Source of the DNA: Streptomyces sp. I05A-00742
GTDB lineage: Bacteria; Actinomycetota; Actinomycetes; Streptomycetales; Streptomycetaceae
Direction of reading: 5' to 3'
Assembly: GCF_013055795.1 (NCBI RefSeq)
Contig: NZ_JABETO010000014.1
Coordinates: 36,503-100,502 of the forward strand
Length of the DNA: 64,000 nucleotides
Position numbers and translations under genes: made by a program
The notes under the pieces: generated by a model
Database searches by the model: none
What the model was told of the DNA's origin: nothing
Seen by the model: only the letters and a program-made list of their open reading frames with translations
Shown here: positions 24,028-32,620 of the stretch, one piece after another
Layout: the number at the start of each line of letters is the position of its first letter
Numbering within the stretch: position 1 is the stretch's first letter

Positions 24028-26481
24028 ATGGCGGCACCGCTGGTAAACGCAGACGCCCTGGTCAAAACCGACCGAACCCGGCTGATCCACCCGCATCTGC
24101 CCGGTGCCGTCGCCGAGCGCATCATCATGGTGGAGGGTTCCGGCTGCCGGTTGCGCGACGCGCACGGCCGCGAGTACCTGGACGCCACCGGCGGGCTCAT
24201 GCTGGCGCATGTCGGGCACGGGCGGCGCGAGATGGTCGAGGCGGCCGCCGGGCAGATGGGAAAGCTGGAGTATTTCAGCAGCTTTCACGAGTTCTCCAAT
24301 GAACCCTCCATCCAGCTGGCGGGCCGGCTCATCGACCTGGCCCCCGCCCCGATGGAGCGGGTGTACTTCACAAGCGGCGGCGCCGAAGCGGTCGACGCCG
24401 CGCTGCGGATGGCCCGGCTCTACCACCACCGGCGCGGCCAGCATGAACGGACGTGGGTCCTGGCCCGCAACTTCGGGTACCACGGGGTCACTTACGGCGG
24501 CGCCGCGGCCACCGGGATGCCCATGTTCCACCGGGGGTTCGGCCCCATGCTGCCGAACGTCCGGCACCTGACGCCGCCGTTGCCCTTCCACCCGGAGATG
24601 TACGGCGGTGAGGACCCCACCGAGTACTGCCTGCGCGAACTGCGGGAGACGATCGAGGAGATCGGCGCGGAGAACATCGCGGTGATGATCGGGGAGCCGA
24701 TCCTCGGCGTGGCCGGCGTGATCGAACCACCGGCCGACTACTGGCCGCGGGTGCGCGAACTGCTGGCGGCCCACGGGATCCTCCTCATCCTCGACGAGGT
24801 CATCACGGCGTTCGGCAGGACCGGTCACTGGTTCGCCTCCGAACGGCTGGGCGTCACACCGGACTTCATCGTCACCGCCAAGGGCCTGACCTCGGGATAC
24901 TTCCCGATGGGCGCGCTCCTGGTGGCCGATCACGTGGTCGACGTCGTCACCGGGGACGAGGGGTTCCTCGGCGGCTACACCTACAGCGGTCACGCGACCG
25001 GCTGCGCGGTGGCGCTGAAGAACCTCGACATCCTGGAGCGGGAGAACCTCCTCGCGGCCGCCGTCGAGGTCGGCGACCACCTCGGCGCGCGACTGCGCCG
25101 CCTGGAGGAGCTGCCCATCGTCGGCCAGGTACGGCAGATCGGACTCATGATCGGCATCGAACTGACCCAGGACCCGGCCACCGGCGAACCGCTGTCGGCC
25201 GACTGGGTACCGCCCCTGGTCCGGGAGCGCGCCGGGGTCATCATCCGCAACAACCCCAACACCGTCCTGCTCAGCCCGCCCCTGGTGATGAGCCACGACG
25301 AAGCCGACCAGGTCGCGGCGGCGGTGTCCGACGTCCTCACCGAGTACGCCGACAAGACGCGCACCAAGGCTGCCGCCGCCGCGCCGGCACCGGCCCTGCC
25401 GGTCCTCGACACACCGTGGGACCGGCCGCCCTCGATGCCCGACCTGCTCGCCGCCGCCATGGAATGGCACTTCAACCCCAAAACCGGCTCGCGATTCTGG
25501 CTGGAGCGGGCCAAGACCCTCGACTTCGACCCGCGGAAGGACATCCGCACCGAAGCCGACCTGGCGCTGTTCCCGAACGTCGTCGACGAGTTGCGCGACG
25601 CCCGCGTGGAGGACCTCGTCCCGCGAGGATACGGAGACGACCCGATCCCGCTGGACATCTTCGAGAGCGGCGGGACGACCGGTGCGCCCAAGCGCATCGT
25701 CTGGCTTCCCGACCTCCACGAGCGGCTGATGTCATGGCACAACGGGGTCCTGGACGACCGCGGTGTTCCCCGCGGGGTGAACTGGCTGACGATCGGCCCG
25801 AGCGGACCGCACATGTTCGCCCCCACGAGCCGGACGCTGGCGCATCTGCGGGGCGGCATCCCGTTCACCGTGGACCTCGATCCGCGGTGGGTGAAGAAGT
25901 GCGTCGCCGAGAGCAGGTCGGAGGAGACGAAGAGGTATCTGGAACACCTCCTCGACCAGGTCGGGGCGATCCTGCGGAGCCAGGACGTCGGCGTCGTCTT
26001 CACCACGCCCCCGCTGCTGGAGGCGCTGGCCGGCCACGAGGAGCTGGCCGCGCTCGTCAACCGGAAGGTCCGCACCCTCATCTGGGGCGGCGCCTCCATG
26101 AACGTCGACACCCGCGCCCTGTTCCGCACGGAGGTGTTCCCCGACGCACAACTCCTGGGCTTCTACGGGAGCACCATGGTCGGCGGCGGCATGTACGAGC
26201 GGGACGGCCTCGCCGAGCACGAGCCGTCCACCTTCGACCCGCCGCACCCGTTCATCAGCATGCGGGTCGTCGACCCGGACACCGGAACGCCCGTGCCCTA
26301 CGGCGAGCGCGGCCAGGTGGTCATGAACCACGTGAGCCGCAGCATGCTGCTCCCCAACAACCTCGAACGGGACACCGCGCTCCGCGTGCCCCCCGCCGAG
26401 GGCTTCGGCGGCGACGCGGTCGCCGACATCCAGCCGGTCCGGACGTTCGACGGCGCCAACGTCGTCGAGGGGGTGTACTGA
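24028..26481 (+). CDS. Fusion of class III aminotransferase and EhpF/LuxE-like adenylation domain
   Basis: The 817-residue protein joins two enzymes. Residues 1-440 are a PLP-dependent class III aminotransferase, with SGGAEAVDAALRMAR (116-130), D256 in LDEVITAFGRTG and the cofactor lysine K285 in TAKGLTSGY. An Ala/Pro linker (about 445-465) leads to an adenylate-forming domain (470-817) with the P-loop SGGTTGAPK (547-555), related to EhpF, which activates a phenazine carboxylic acid for reduction, and more distantly to LuxE. The adenylation part lacks the large C-terminal lid domain of ordinary CoA ligases. The next gene, two bases on, is an aldehyde-dehydrogenase-like reductase. I infer acid activation, reduction to an aldehyde and transamination to an amine. 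Confidence 0.85.
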   Translation: MAAPLVNADALVKTDRTRLIHPHLPGAVAERIIMVEGSGCRLRDAHGREYLDATGGLMLAHVGHGRREMVEAAAGQMGKLEYFSSFHEFSNEPSIQLAGRLIDLAPAPMERVYFTSGGAEAVDAALRMARLYHHRRGQHERTWVLARNFGYHGVTYGGAAATGMPMFHRGFGPMLPNVRHLTPPLPFHPEMYGGEDPTEYCLRELRETIEEIGAENIAVMIGEPILGVAGVIEPPADYWPRVRELLAAHGILLILDEVITAFGRTGHWFASERLGVTPDFIVTAKGLTSGYFPMGALLVADHVVDVVTGDEGFLGGYTYSGHATGCAVALKNLDILERENLLAAAVEVGDHLGARLRRLEELPIVGQVRQIGLMIGIELTQDPATGEPLSADWVPPLVRERAGVIIRNNPNTVLLSPPLVMSHDEADQVAAAVSDVLTEYADKTRTKAAAAAPAPALPVLDTPWDRPPSMPDLLAAAMEWHFNPKTGSRFWLERAKTLDFDPRKDIRTEADLALFPNVVDELRDARVEDLVPRGYGDDPIPLDIFESGGTTGAPKRIVWLPDLHERLMSWHNGVLDDRGVPRGVNWLTIGPSGPHMFAPTSRTLAHLRGGIPFTVDLDPRWVKKCVAESRSEETKRYLEHLLDQVGAILRSQDVGVVFTTPPLLEALAGHEELAALVNRKVRTLIWGGASMNVDTRALFRTEVFPDAQLLGFYGSTMVGGGMYERDGLAEHEPSTFDPPHPFISMRVVDPDTGTPVPYGERGQVVMNHVSRSMLLPNNLERDTALRVPPAEGFGGDAVADIQPVRTFDGANVVEGVY

Positions 26482-26483
26482 CG

Positions 26484-27890
26484 ATGCCCGGTTCCAAGAG
26501 TTCGCCGAGTTCTGCCAACTCCCCCGCACCGATCCCCCTCGACGCCCTCGGCCCCAACGGCCCCTACCGGACGCAGGCGAGGGAGGTCGTCCACGACGTC
26601 ACCGGACGGCCGGTCGCGGAGCTGAGCGTGGTGCCGCGACTGTACGTGCGACGCGCCCTGGCGGCGCTGCGGCGGGCGGAGACACCGCCGTTGGACGAAC
26701 GGATACCGGCTCTGGCGGAGGCGGGCCGGCTGTTCGCCGGCGCCACGATCGACGGGATGCCCGTCGAACGGTACGAGCACACCGTCGCCCGGGTCAGCGG
26801 CCTGCCCGTCGCGATCGTGCGGCAGGCCACCCGCACCCTGGCGACGGGCCTGGCCGGCGCGTACGGCTTCGCCTGCCAGGCCCGGCCGCGCGGCAGCCGG
26901 GACCCGTCGAACGGCGCCGGCACCGCGACGTGGATCCGGCGCGGCGACGTGCTGGCCGTACTCACCGCCGGCAACCACCCCGCCATCCACACCCAGTGGG
27001 TGGAGGCGCTGGCCCTCGGCTACCGCGTCGCCCTGCGCCCCTCCCGGCGCGAACCGCTGAGCGCGCACCGGCTGGTCACCGCCCTGCACGAGGCCGGGTT
27101 CGGCACGGACCACGTCGTGCTCCTGCCCACCGACCACGGTGTCGCCGACGAACTGGTCACGGGCGGCGACCTGGCCATGGTCTACGGCGGCGACACCGTG
27201 GTGGACAAGTACCGGGCCGGCACGACCGTGCTGCCGCACGGGCCGGGGCGGGCCAAGATCCTCATCACCGAGGACACCGACTTCACACGGCATCTCGACA
27301 CGATCGTCGACTCCATCGGCGCGCAGGCCGGCGCGGGGTGCGTGAACACCACCGCCGTCTTCGTCGAAGGGGACCCCGCACCGGTGGCCGAGGCCGTCGC
27401 GGACCGGCTGGCCCGCCTGCCCTCCCTGCCGCCGGAACACGACGGGGCGGCGCTGCCGGTCCAGCCACTGGACGAGGCGCGGAACCTGGAGAAGTACGTG
27501 CACTCCGAGGCGGCCGGGGCCACGGCATGGCTCGGCGGCGACACTCTCGTCGACGACCTCGGCGACGGCGCCGCGGTGCTGCGCCCGGCCGTGTTCCAAG
27601 TGGACCGCGCCGACGCGCCCCAGACACGCCTGGAAATGCCGTTCCCCTGCGCGTGGATCGCACCGTGGAGCCGGGCCGACGGCTTGGCCCCGCTGCGCGA
27701 CACCCTCGTGCTCACCGCCCTCACCTCCGACCGGGACCTGGTGGCCCGGCTGCTGCACGAGCCGACCATCCGGAACCTCCACGTCGGCGACCACCCGACC
27801 CACGTACTGGTCCCGGGCCTGCCCCACGACGGCTATCTCGGCGAGTTCCTCATGCGGAGCAAGACCTTCACCACCTCCTCGCGCCCCTGA
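26484..27890 (+). CDS. Aldehyde dehydrogenase-like acyl reductase (EhpG/LuxC type)
   Basis: The 468-residue protein shows the aldehyde dehydrogenase superfamily fold in the divergent form of LuxC/EhpG reductases. The nucleotide-binding part includes VLAVLTAGNHPAIHTQWVEA and ALRPSRREPLSAHRL, and the candidate catalytic cysteine is in GAGCVNTTAVFVEG near residue 288. Its ATG lies two bases after the stop of the fusion gene, so the two are made together. The likely role is to take the activated acyl group from the adenylation domain and release the aldehyde, which the aminotransferase half can convert to an amine. The N-terminal 25 residues are Ser/Pro-rich and probably disordered. Confidence 0.8.
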   Translation: MPGSKSSPSSANSPAPIPLDALGPNGPYRTQAREVVHDVTGRPVAELSVVPRLYVRRALAALRRAETPPLDERIPALAEAGRLFAGATIDGMPVERYEHTVARVSGLPVAIVRQATRTLATGLAGAYGFACQARPRGSRDPSNGAGTATWIRRGDVLAVLTAGNHPAIHTQWVEALALGYRVALRPSRREPLSAHRLVTALHEAGFGTDHVVLLPTDHGVADELVTGGDLAMVYGGDTVVDKYRAGTTVLPHGPGRAKILITEDTDFTRHLDTIVDSIGAQAGAGCVNTTAVFVEGDPAPVAEAVADRLARLPSLPPEHDGAALPVQPLDEARNLEKYVHSEAAGATAWLGGDTLVDDLGDGAAVLRPAVFQVDRADAPQTRLEMPFPCAWIAPWSRADGLAPLRDTLVLTALTSDRDLVARLLHEPTIRNLHVGDHPTHVLVPGLPHDGYLGEFLMRSKTFTTSSRP

Positions 27891-27940
27891 CCGGAGCACA
27901 TCGAGCCGATGCCACCCGTCCCGTCCGCGCCCGCCGGGCG

Positions 27941-28987
27941 TCAGGCCAGCAGCCGTGCGAACTCGGCCATTTCGGTCTCCGGGTCCACGACGGGCTGGAT
28001 CACCAGCTCGTCGACTCCCGACTTCTCCAGCGCGTCGATCCGCTCGGTGATCTCGCCTCTGGTACCGACCAGACCGAATCTGTCCACCAGGGAGGGCACG
28101 ATGAGCTCGCGGTCCCCGGGGAACAGCCGGCCCAAGTAGTTGCGGTAGAGCACCTGGTGAAGCTTGGGATCGGTGGGGGTGGTGCCGCGCAACTGGAGCA
28201 GACGGTCGACAGCCGCGGCCTCCTCCGGAGGGAGGGACGCGCGGAAGGCGGGGTTCTCCACGCCGAGGATCAGTGCGCTCAGTGCGATGTGCCCCACCGA
28301 GTCCTTGACCGGATCGCCGTAGCGGTCCTCACCGTCGGCGAGGACATGCAGGGAGGACATGAGATACGAACGGGTCTTCCCAGCGCCGCCCGCGTCCCGC
28401 GCCGCCGCCCGCCGGGCCTGGCCGAGGGCGGACCAGGCCGCGGGGTCGTGCATCCCGTAGGAGATCAGTCCCGTGCCGAGCCGGCCGGCGACGGCGGCGG
28501 CCTTCAGGCCGAACGCGGCCACGACGAACTCCACGGGAGCCTCGGTGTCGACGTACGGCCCGACGTGCAGGAATCGCACCCTGCTGGACCGGGCCCCCTC
28601 ACGGTAGTCCGCCTCGCGGCCCGCGGTGAGATCCTGCAGGGCGGCCGTGAACGACTCCAGCTCCGCCATCTTCGTGGGCCGCATGCCGAGCGTACGGCGC
28701 GCCGTGTTGCCGGTGCCGACCCCGCAGACGATGCGGCCGGGGGCGAGGGCGTTGAGGCTGCTGACGGCCGCCGCCGCGGCGGGCGCGGAACGCAGCGCCG
28801 GTGAGGTGACACCGATACCGAGCCTGATCCGGTGGGTGGACCTGGCGCAGAGCGCGAGACACACGAACGGATCGCCGTGGATCATCGGCGTGTCGTACAC
28901 CCAGAAACTGTCGAAGCCGAGTTCCTCCGCGCGGGCGGCCAGGTCTTCCACACCCGGCCCTGCTGTCATGACGATGCCGGTCCGCAT
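27941..28987 (-). CDS. Luciferase-like (F420 or FMN dependent) oxidoreductase
   Basis: The 348-residue protein is a bacterial-luciferase-family TIM barrel, starting MRTGIVMTAGPGVEDLAARA, with the typical EELGFDSFWVYDTP, RIRLGIGVTSPALRS and GRIVCGVGTGNTARRTLG segments of the F420-dependent (methylene-H4MPT reductase-like) branch. GAGGAG lies six bases before ATG 28987. It converges on the reductase gene with 50 bases between the stops, so it is a separate unit, but its position suggests that it acts on the same product, for example by oxidising an amine or an aromatic ring. Confidence 0.87.
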   Translation of the reverse strand: MRTGIVMTAGPGVEDLAARAEELGFDSFWVYDTPMIHGDPFVCLALCARSTHRIRLGIGVTSPALRSAPAAAAAVSSLNALAPGRIVCGVGTGNTARRTLGMRPTKMAELESFTAALQDLTAGREADYREGARSSRVRFLHVGPYVDTEAPVEFVVAAFGLKAAAVAGRLGTGLISYGMHDPAAWSALGQARRAAARDAGGAGKTRSYLMSSLHVLADGEDRYGDPVKDSVGHIALSALILGVENPAFRASLPPEEAAAVDRLLQLRGTTPTDPKLHQVLYRNYLGRLFPGDRELIVPSLVDRFGLVGTRGEITERIDALEKSGVDELVIQPVVDPETEMAEFARLLA

Positions 28988-29446
28988 GGCGACTCTCCTC
29001 GCCGTCGAGTGAGGTGGCTGAACCACTCCAGTTGCCGTTCGCTGTCGCCCATGGCCAAGATCATGCTCCCCAGCACGCCGGTGGGCCTGCCGCAGCGGTC
29101 TCAGGACCGGGAAGGCGCCGCGCGAACACGGGGGAGCTTCGTGCGGAGAACCCGCGGGTGGCACACCAACTGACCACCGGTGAGAAGACGTTGAACCGAC
29201 TGATCATCACCGGCGAAACGACCGACGGGCCGCCGACCGAGTCCGGGGGTGGACGACGAACGTGGCCTTCCCGCCCCGGCCCGTTTCCACACATCGGACC
29301 CCCGGGCACTCCCCCGCACCCGCCCACCTCGGGGAGTCCCGACGGCTCTTCGAGGTCGCGCCACCACTCTTGCCTGACGGAGCCTCAGATGACGCTGCCA
29401 CCCATCCCCACCCGGAACGACCTCGGCCAGGCCCCGGAAACGACGA
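28988..29446. other. Gap between the luciferase-like gene and the tRNA
   Basis: I find no supported gene in these 459 bases. A 40-codon frame from ATG 29052 has no convincing start context. The left end holds the promoter of the luciferase-like gene. Confidence 0.5.
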
Positions 29447-29480
29447 AGATCCCGCGCGATCATCATGATCGCCGGGATCT
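29447..29480 (-). terminator. 34-base hairpin downstream of tRNA-Ala
   Basis: AGATCCCG, one unpaired C, GCGATCAT, a one-base centre, ATGATCGC and CGGGATCT give 16 paired bases with a single bulge. It lies 40 bases past the tRNA 3' end on the minus strand and is followed there by a TTCGTCGTTT tract, so it is probably the tRNA terminator. The nearly loopless form is more cruciform-like than usual. Confidence 0.65.
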
Positions 29481-29520
29481 CGCCAACCGCCCCTGATCCA
29501 ACTCAAGAACGGTTGCAGTG

Positions 29521-29594
29521 TGGACCTGAGGGGATTTGAACCCCTGACCCCCTCGATGCGAACGAGGTGCGCTACCGGACTGCGCCACAGGCCC
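29521..29594 (-). tRNA. tRNA-Ala (anticodon CGC)
   Basis: The minus strand folds into a full cloverleaf of 74 bases: acceptor GGGCCTG with CAGGTCC (one G-T pair), D stem GCGC/GCGC, anticodon stem CCTCG/CGAGG around the loop TTCGCAT, variable loop GGGTC, T stem AGGGG/CCCCT with loop TTCAAAT, and discriminator A. The anticodon CGC reads GCG, alanine, a heavily used codon at this GC content. CCA is not encoded. Confidence 0.95.
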
Positions 29595-29703
29595 TTGCAA
29601 CGAGTGAAACTCTAGCACCCCGACCGGCGTACAAGAAAATCGCCTGCCGGCCGCCGGCCGGCCGCTCCCGCTGGTCAGCCGCGGGAGAGGGAGGCGGGTG
29701 GGG

Positions 29704-30795
29704 TCACTCGTTGGCGGCGCGGGGGCGGTCGTCGTCGGCGTACTGGTCGAAGAGGGGGGTGCGGCCGCGTTCGCGGGGGCGGCGGCGGGGGCGTGGGCCG
29801 CGGCGGTCCTCGGCGGGCTTGCGGTCGAGGGCGGGGCCGGCGGTGCTGGAGCGGGCGGCGCTCCAGGTGTCGGGGGTGCCGAGGTCGGCGGAGTCGCCGG
29901 CGCGCGGGGCGACGGGGGCGGTGACGTAGGTGGGCAGCGGGACGGGCACCGGCTCCCAGCCGTCGCCCTCCGTGCCGCGGTCGCGCTGCTGGTCCACCCA
30001 CTCCGCGTGGTCGGTCTGCTCGACGAGGGCGCGGCGGCCCGCGCTCGGCGACGGGGACGCGGTGGCGGCCCGGGGCTCAGGGGCGGGGGCGACGGGCTCC
30101 GGCGCCTGGCGGACGGTGTCGGCGGGGGCGGCGACGGTCGTGGGGTCCGCCGCCTGCTGAGGGCGCGGGCGGCCCTCACGGAGCCGCTGGGCGGCCAGTT
30201 CGGCCCGGCGCTGGTCCATGACGAAGGCGAACCGCCGCCGCTCCTGGATGCGCAGGTAGCAGATGTAGGCGCTGAGGAGGACCGCCGGGACGCCGGGGAC
30301 CCAGAGGAACGCGACACCGCCCACGCCCGCGACGACGGCGCCGAGGGTGAAGGCGAGGAAGAGCAGGACGGTGGTGCGGCGCCGGCGGGCGAGAACCTTC
30401 GAGCGGCGGGCGCGTTCGGCCTGACTTGAGGAAGCAGCGGAAGCAGCCGAGGAAGCGGAGGAGGCAGCGGCAGGGGCGCGGTCGGGCGCGGGCGCGCCGG
30501 AGGGCCGGGCGGCGACCGTTCCGGTCGCGGCGTCCGGCTCCGGGGCACGCACCGCCGGGGCTTCCCCCTCCGCGTCCGGTGCCGGCCCGTCGGCGGAGCC
30601 GCCCGCGGCGCGCTCCAGCTCCTTGGCGTAACGGCGCTCCATCCCCGCCCGTCCGGACAGCAGCCGGATGGCGGTGCTGAAGCGTTCCGTCGGACGGGCT
30701 TCGTTGAGCTCGTCCTGCCTACGGAGCCACATCGGCACCAAGTAGGCGGCCCAGGCCCCGACGATGACTGCGTAGATCAGGCCGCTGCTGCTCAC
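29704..30795 (-). CDS. sepX: SepX/GlpR-type membrane protein of the division apparatus
   Basis: The 363-residue protein begins SSSGLIYAVIVGAWAAYLVP (N-terminal membrane segment at about 5-22), then has a conserved cytoplasmic motif MWLRRQDELNEARPTERF, an Ala/Pro-rich stretch, a hairpin of two membrane segments at about 142-185 and a long charged C-terminal tail. This architecture and its place beside the gene for a MoeA/Glp-type protein identify it as GlpR, the membrane receptor of Glp, called SepX in Streptomyces, where it supports septation and links to FtsZ rings. GTG 30795 is chosen because the family starts there. It has its own promoter region downstream of rimJ. Confidence 0.85.
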   Translation of the reverse strand: MSSSGLIYAVIVGAWAAYLVPMWLRRQDELNEARPTERFSTAIRLLSGRAGMERRYAKELERAAGGSADGPAPDAEGEAPAVRAPEPDAATGTVAARPSGAPAPDRAPAAASSASSAASAASSSQAERARRSKVLARRRRTTVLLFLAFTLGAVVAGVGGVAFLWVPGVPAVLLSAYICYLRIQERRRFAFVMDQRRAELAAQRLREGRPRPQQAADPTTVAAPADTVRQAPEPVAPAPEPRAATASPSPSAGRRALVEQTDHAEWVDQQRDRGTEGDGWEPVPVPLPTYVTAPVAPRAGDSADLGTPDTWSAARSSTAGPALDRKPAEDRRGPRPRRRPRERGRTPLFDQYADDDRPRAANE

Positions 30796-30830
30796 ACTGC
30801 ACACCGTAGAGGGGTCCGCTCAAAGGATTC

Positions 30831-30842
30831 CGCCAATTGGCG
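30831..30842. promoter_or_regulatory. 12-bp palindrome upstream of sepX
   Basis: CGCCAATTGGCG is a perfect palindrome 36 bases before the sepX start, in the A/T-rich gap after rimJ, close to the expected promoter. It may be an operator. Confidence 0.3.
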
Positions 30843-30941
30843 CGGTGTGTCGCACGAATCGGCTGATAGCTCGAACTTTTTTTGCGATTGTTGGGTGGGC
30901 AAGCGAACACCGGCTGTCATTCGACAGCAGAATTCGAACGT

Positions 30942-31562
30942 TTATTTCATTTGGCGGGGATGGCGGGACCGGTGCCAGCGGGCCAGCAGCCCGTCCGCCA
31001 CCTCCTCGGCGGTGAGCGCGTAGACCAGATGGTCCCGCCAGGCCCCGTCGATGTGCAGGTAGCGGGGGCGCAGCCCCTCCTCGCGGAAGCCGAGCTTCTC
31101 CACCACCCGGCGGCTGGGCGCGTTCTCGGGGCGGATGCAGACCTCGACGCGGTGCAGGCCCAGGGCGCGGAAGCAGTGGTCGGTGACGAGGGCGACGGCG
31201 GTCGGCATGACGCCCCGGCCGGCCACGGCCTCGTCCACCCAGTAGCCGACATGGGCCGAGCACATCGATCCCCAGGTGATGCCGGCCACGGTCAGCTGTC
31301 CGGCCAGCTGCCCCCGGTACTCGATCACGAAGGGCAGCATGCGGCCGGCGTGCGCCTCGCCCCGCAGGTGACGGACCATCTGCCGGTAGGTGGGGCGGCG
31401 GGCCACGGGGCCGCCGGGCGGGGGCGGCGGGACGGTGGCCTCCCAGGGGCGCAGCCAGTCGCGGTTGCGCCGGTTGACCTCGCGCCAGGCGCGGTGGTCG
31501 CGCATACGGATGGGACGGAGCACGACGTCGCCGTCGGCGAGCGCGACCGGCCAGACGTTCAT
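30942..31562 (-). CDS. rimJ: RimJ/RimL-type GNAT acetyltransferase
   Basis: The 206-residue GNAT resembles RimJ, which acetylates the N terminus of ribosomal protein S5. The acetyl-CoA site is in GYWVDEAVAGRGVMPTAVAL near residues 109-128, followed by LHRVEVCIRPENAPSRRVVE and LGFREEGLRPRYLHIDGAWR. The ATG overlaps the mogA stop by four bases. Its constant place within the molybdenum-cofactor/Glp operon of actinobacteria supports the name; the actual acceptor is unproven. Confidence 0.85.
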   Translation of the reverse strand: MNVWPVALADGDVVLRPIRMRDHRAWREVNRRNRDWLRPWEATVPPPPPGGPVARRPTYRQMVRHLRGEAHAGRMLPFVIEYRGQLAGQLTVAGITWGSMCSAHVGYWVDEAVAGRGVMPTAVALVTDHCFRALGLHRVEVCIRPENAPSRRVVEKLGFREEGLRPRYLHIDGAWRDHLVYALTAEEVADGLLARWHRSRHPRQMK

Positions 31563-32053
31563 GCCGGGTTCCGGGGGGCGGGCCCGGGGTGGTCACCGCC
31601 GTGCAGCTGGTCCACGGCGTGCGGAAGCAGGCGTCCGAGCACGGCCAGGCCGTCCCGGACCCCGCCGGTCGAGCCGGGCAGGTTGACGATCAGGGTGCGC
31701 CCGGCGACGCCGGCCAGGCCGCGGGAGAGGGCGGCCGTGGGGACCTTGGCCAGCCCCTCGGCGCGGACGGCCTCGGCGATGCCGGGGACATCGCGGTCGA
31801 GGACGGCCCGGGTGGCCTCCGGGGTGCGGTCGGTGGGCGAGATGCCGGTGCCGCCGGTGGTCACCACCACGTCGTACCCGTCCGCGACGGCCGTGCGCAG
31901 GGCGGCCTCCACCGGGTCGCCGTCGGGCACCACCCGGGGGCCCGTCACCTCGAAGCCGAGGGCGGCCAGGCCCTCGGCCAGCAGCGGACCGCCCCGGTCC
32001 GGGTAGACGCCGGCGGCGGCGCGGTTCGACGCGGTGATCACCAGGGCCCTCAT
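31559..32053 (-). CDS. mogA: Molybdopterin adenylyltransferase family protein
   Basis: The 164-residue protein is a MogA/MoaB-type enzyme, which adenylates molybdopterin before molybdenum insertion. The hallmark motifs are VVVTTGGTGISPTDRTPEAT (63-82), PGIAEAVRAEG and LIVNLPGSTGGVRD. It overlaps moaC at its start and rimJ at its end by four bases each (ATGA), so the three are translated as one unit. Confidence 0.92.
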   Translation of the reverse strand: MRALVITASNRAAAGVYPDRGGPLLAEGLAALGFEVTGPRVVPDGDPVEAALRTAVADGYDVVVTTGGTGISPTDRTPEATRAVLDRDVPGIAEAVRAEGLAKVPTAALSRGLAGVAGRTLIVNLPGSTGGVRDGLAVLGRLLPHAVDQLHGGDHPGPAPRNPA

Positions 32054-32541
32054 GGCCGCCGCCAGTCGCCGGACCGGCCGCCCGTCTTCTCCTCGACCCG
32101 GACGTCCGTGATGACGGCGGCCTTGTCGACGGCCTTGACCATGTCGACGACCGTGAGGGCGGCCGTGGCGACGGCGGTCAGGGCCTCCATCTCGACGCCG
32201 GTGCGGCCGGTGGTGCGCACGGTGGCGGTGATCTCGATCGCGTCGTCGGCGAGGGCGAGGTCGACGGTGACACCGGAGAGGGCCAGCGGGTGGCAGAGCG
32301 GGATGATCTCCGGGGTGCGCTTGGCGCCCATGATCCCGGCGATGCGGGCGGTGGCGAGGGCATCGCCCTTGGGCAGCCCCTCGCCGCGCAGCAGTTCCAC
32401 CACGCGCGGCGAGACCAGCACCCGGCCGGTCGCCCGCGCGGTGCGGGCCGTGACCTCCTTGGCCGAGATGTCGACCATGCGCGCCGCCCCCGCGTCGTCG
32501 AGGTGGGTCAGACGGGCGGGTGGGGGCTGGGTGCTGCTCAT
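32050..32541 (-). CDS. moaC: Cyclic pyranopterin monophosphate synthase accessory protein MoaC
   Basis: The 163-residue enzyme acts with MoaA to make cyclic pyranopterin monophosphate from GTP, the first step of molybdenum cofactor synthesis. Diagnostic segments are ARMVDISAKEVTARTARATG, IMGAKRTPEIIPLCHPL, VRTTGRTGVEMEALTAV and VDMVKAVDKA. No moaA is in the window. It starts 79 bases after moeA and overlaps mogA by four bases. Confidence 0.95.
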   Translation of the reverse strand: MSSTQPPPARLTHLDDAGAARMVDISAKEVTARTARATGRVLVSPRVVELLRGEGLPKGDALATARIAGIMGAKRTPEIIPLCHPLALSGVTVDLALADDAIEITATVRTTGRTGVEMEALTAVATAALTVVDMVKAVDKAAVITDVRVEEKTGGRSGDWRRP

Positions 32542-32620
32542 CGTTCTCCCGGTCCGGGTCCAATGCCGCTGGTGGTCTGGGGGTGGAGTGGGGTGCCACC
32601 GTACCCGGACCCGGGAGCGG

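Noticed and set aside
24028..28987. A bioluminescence lux operon
   Set aside because: There is no LuxD, LuxB or typical LuxA; the luciferase-like protein resembles the F420 oxidoreductase branch, and the activating domain is closer to EhpF.
29052..29174. 40-codon frame starting MAKIMLPSTPVG near the luciferase-like gene
   Set aside because: No ribosome binding site and no recognisable feature; it lies in the promoter gap.
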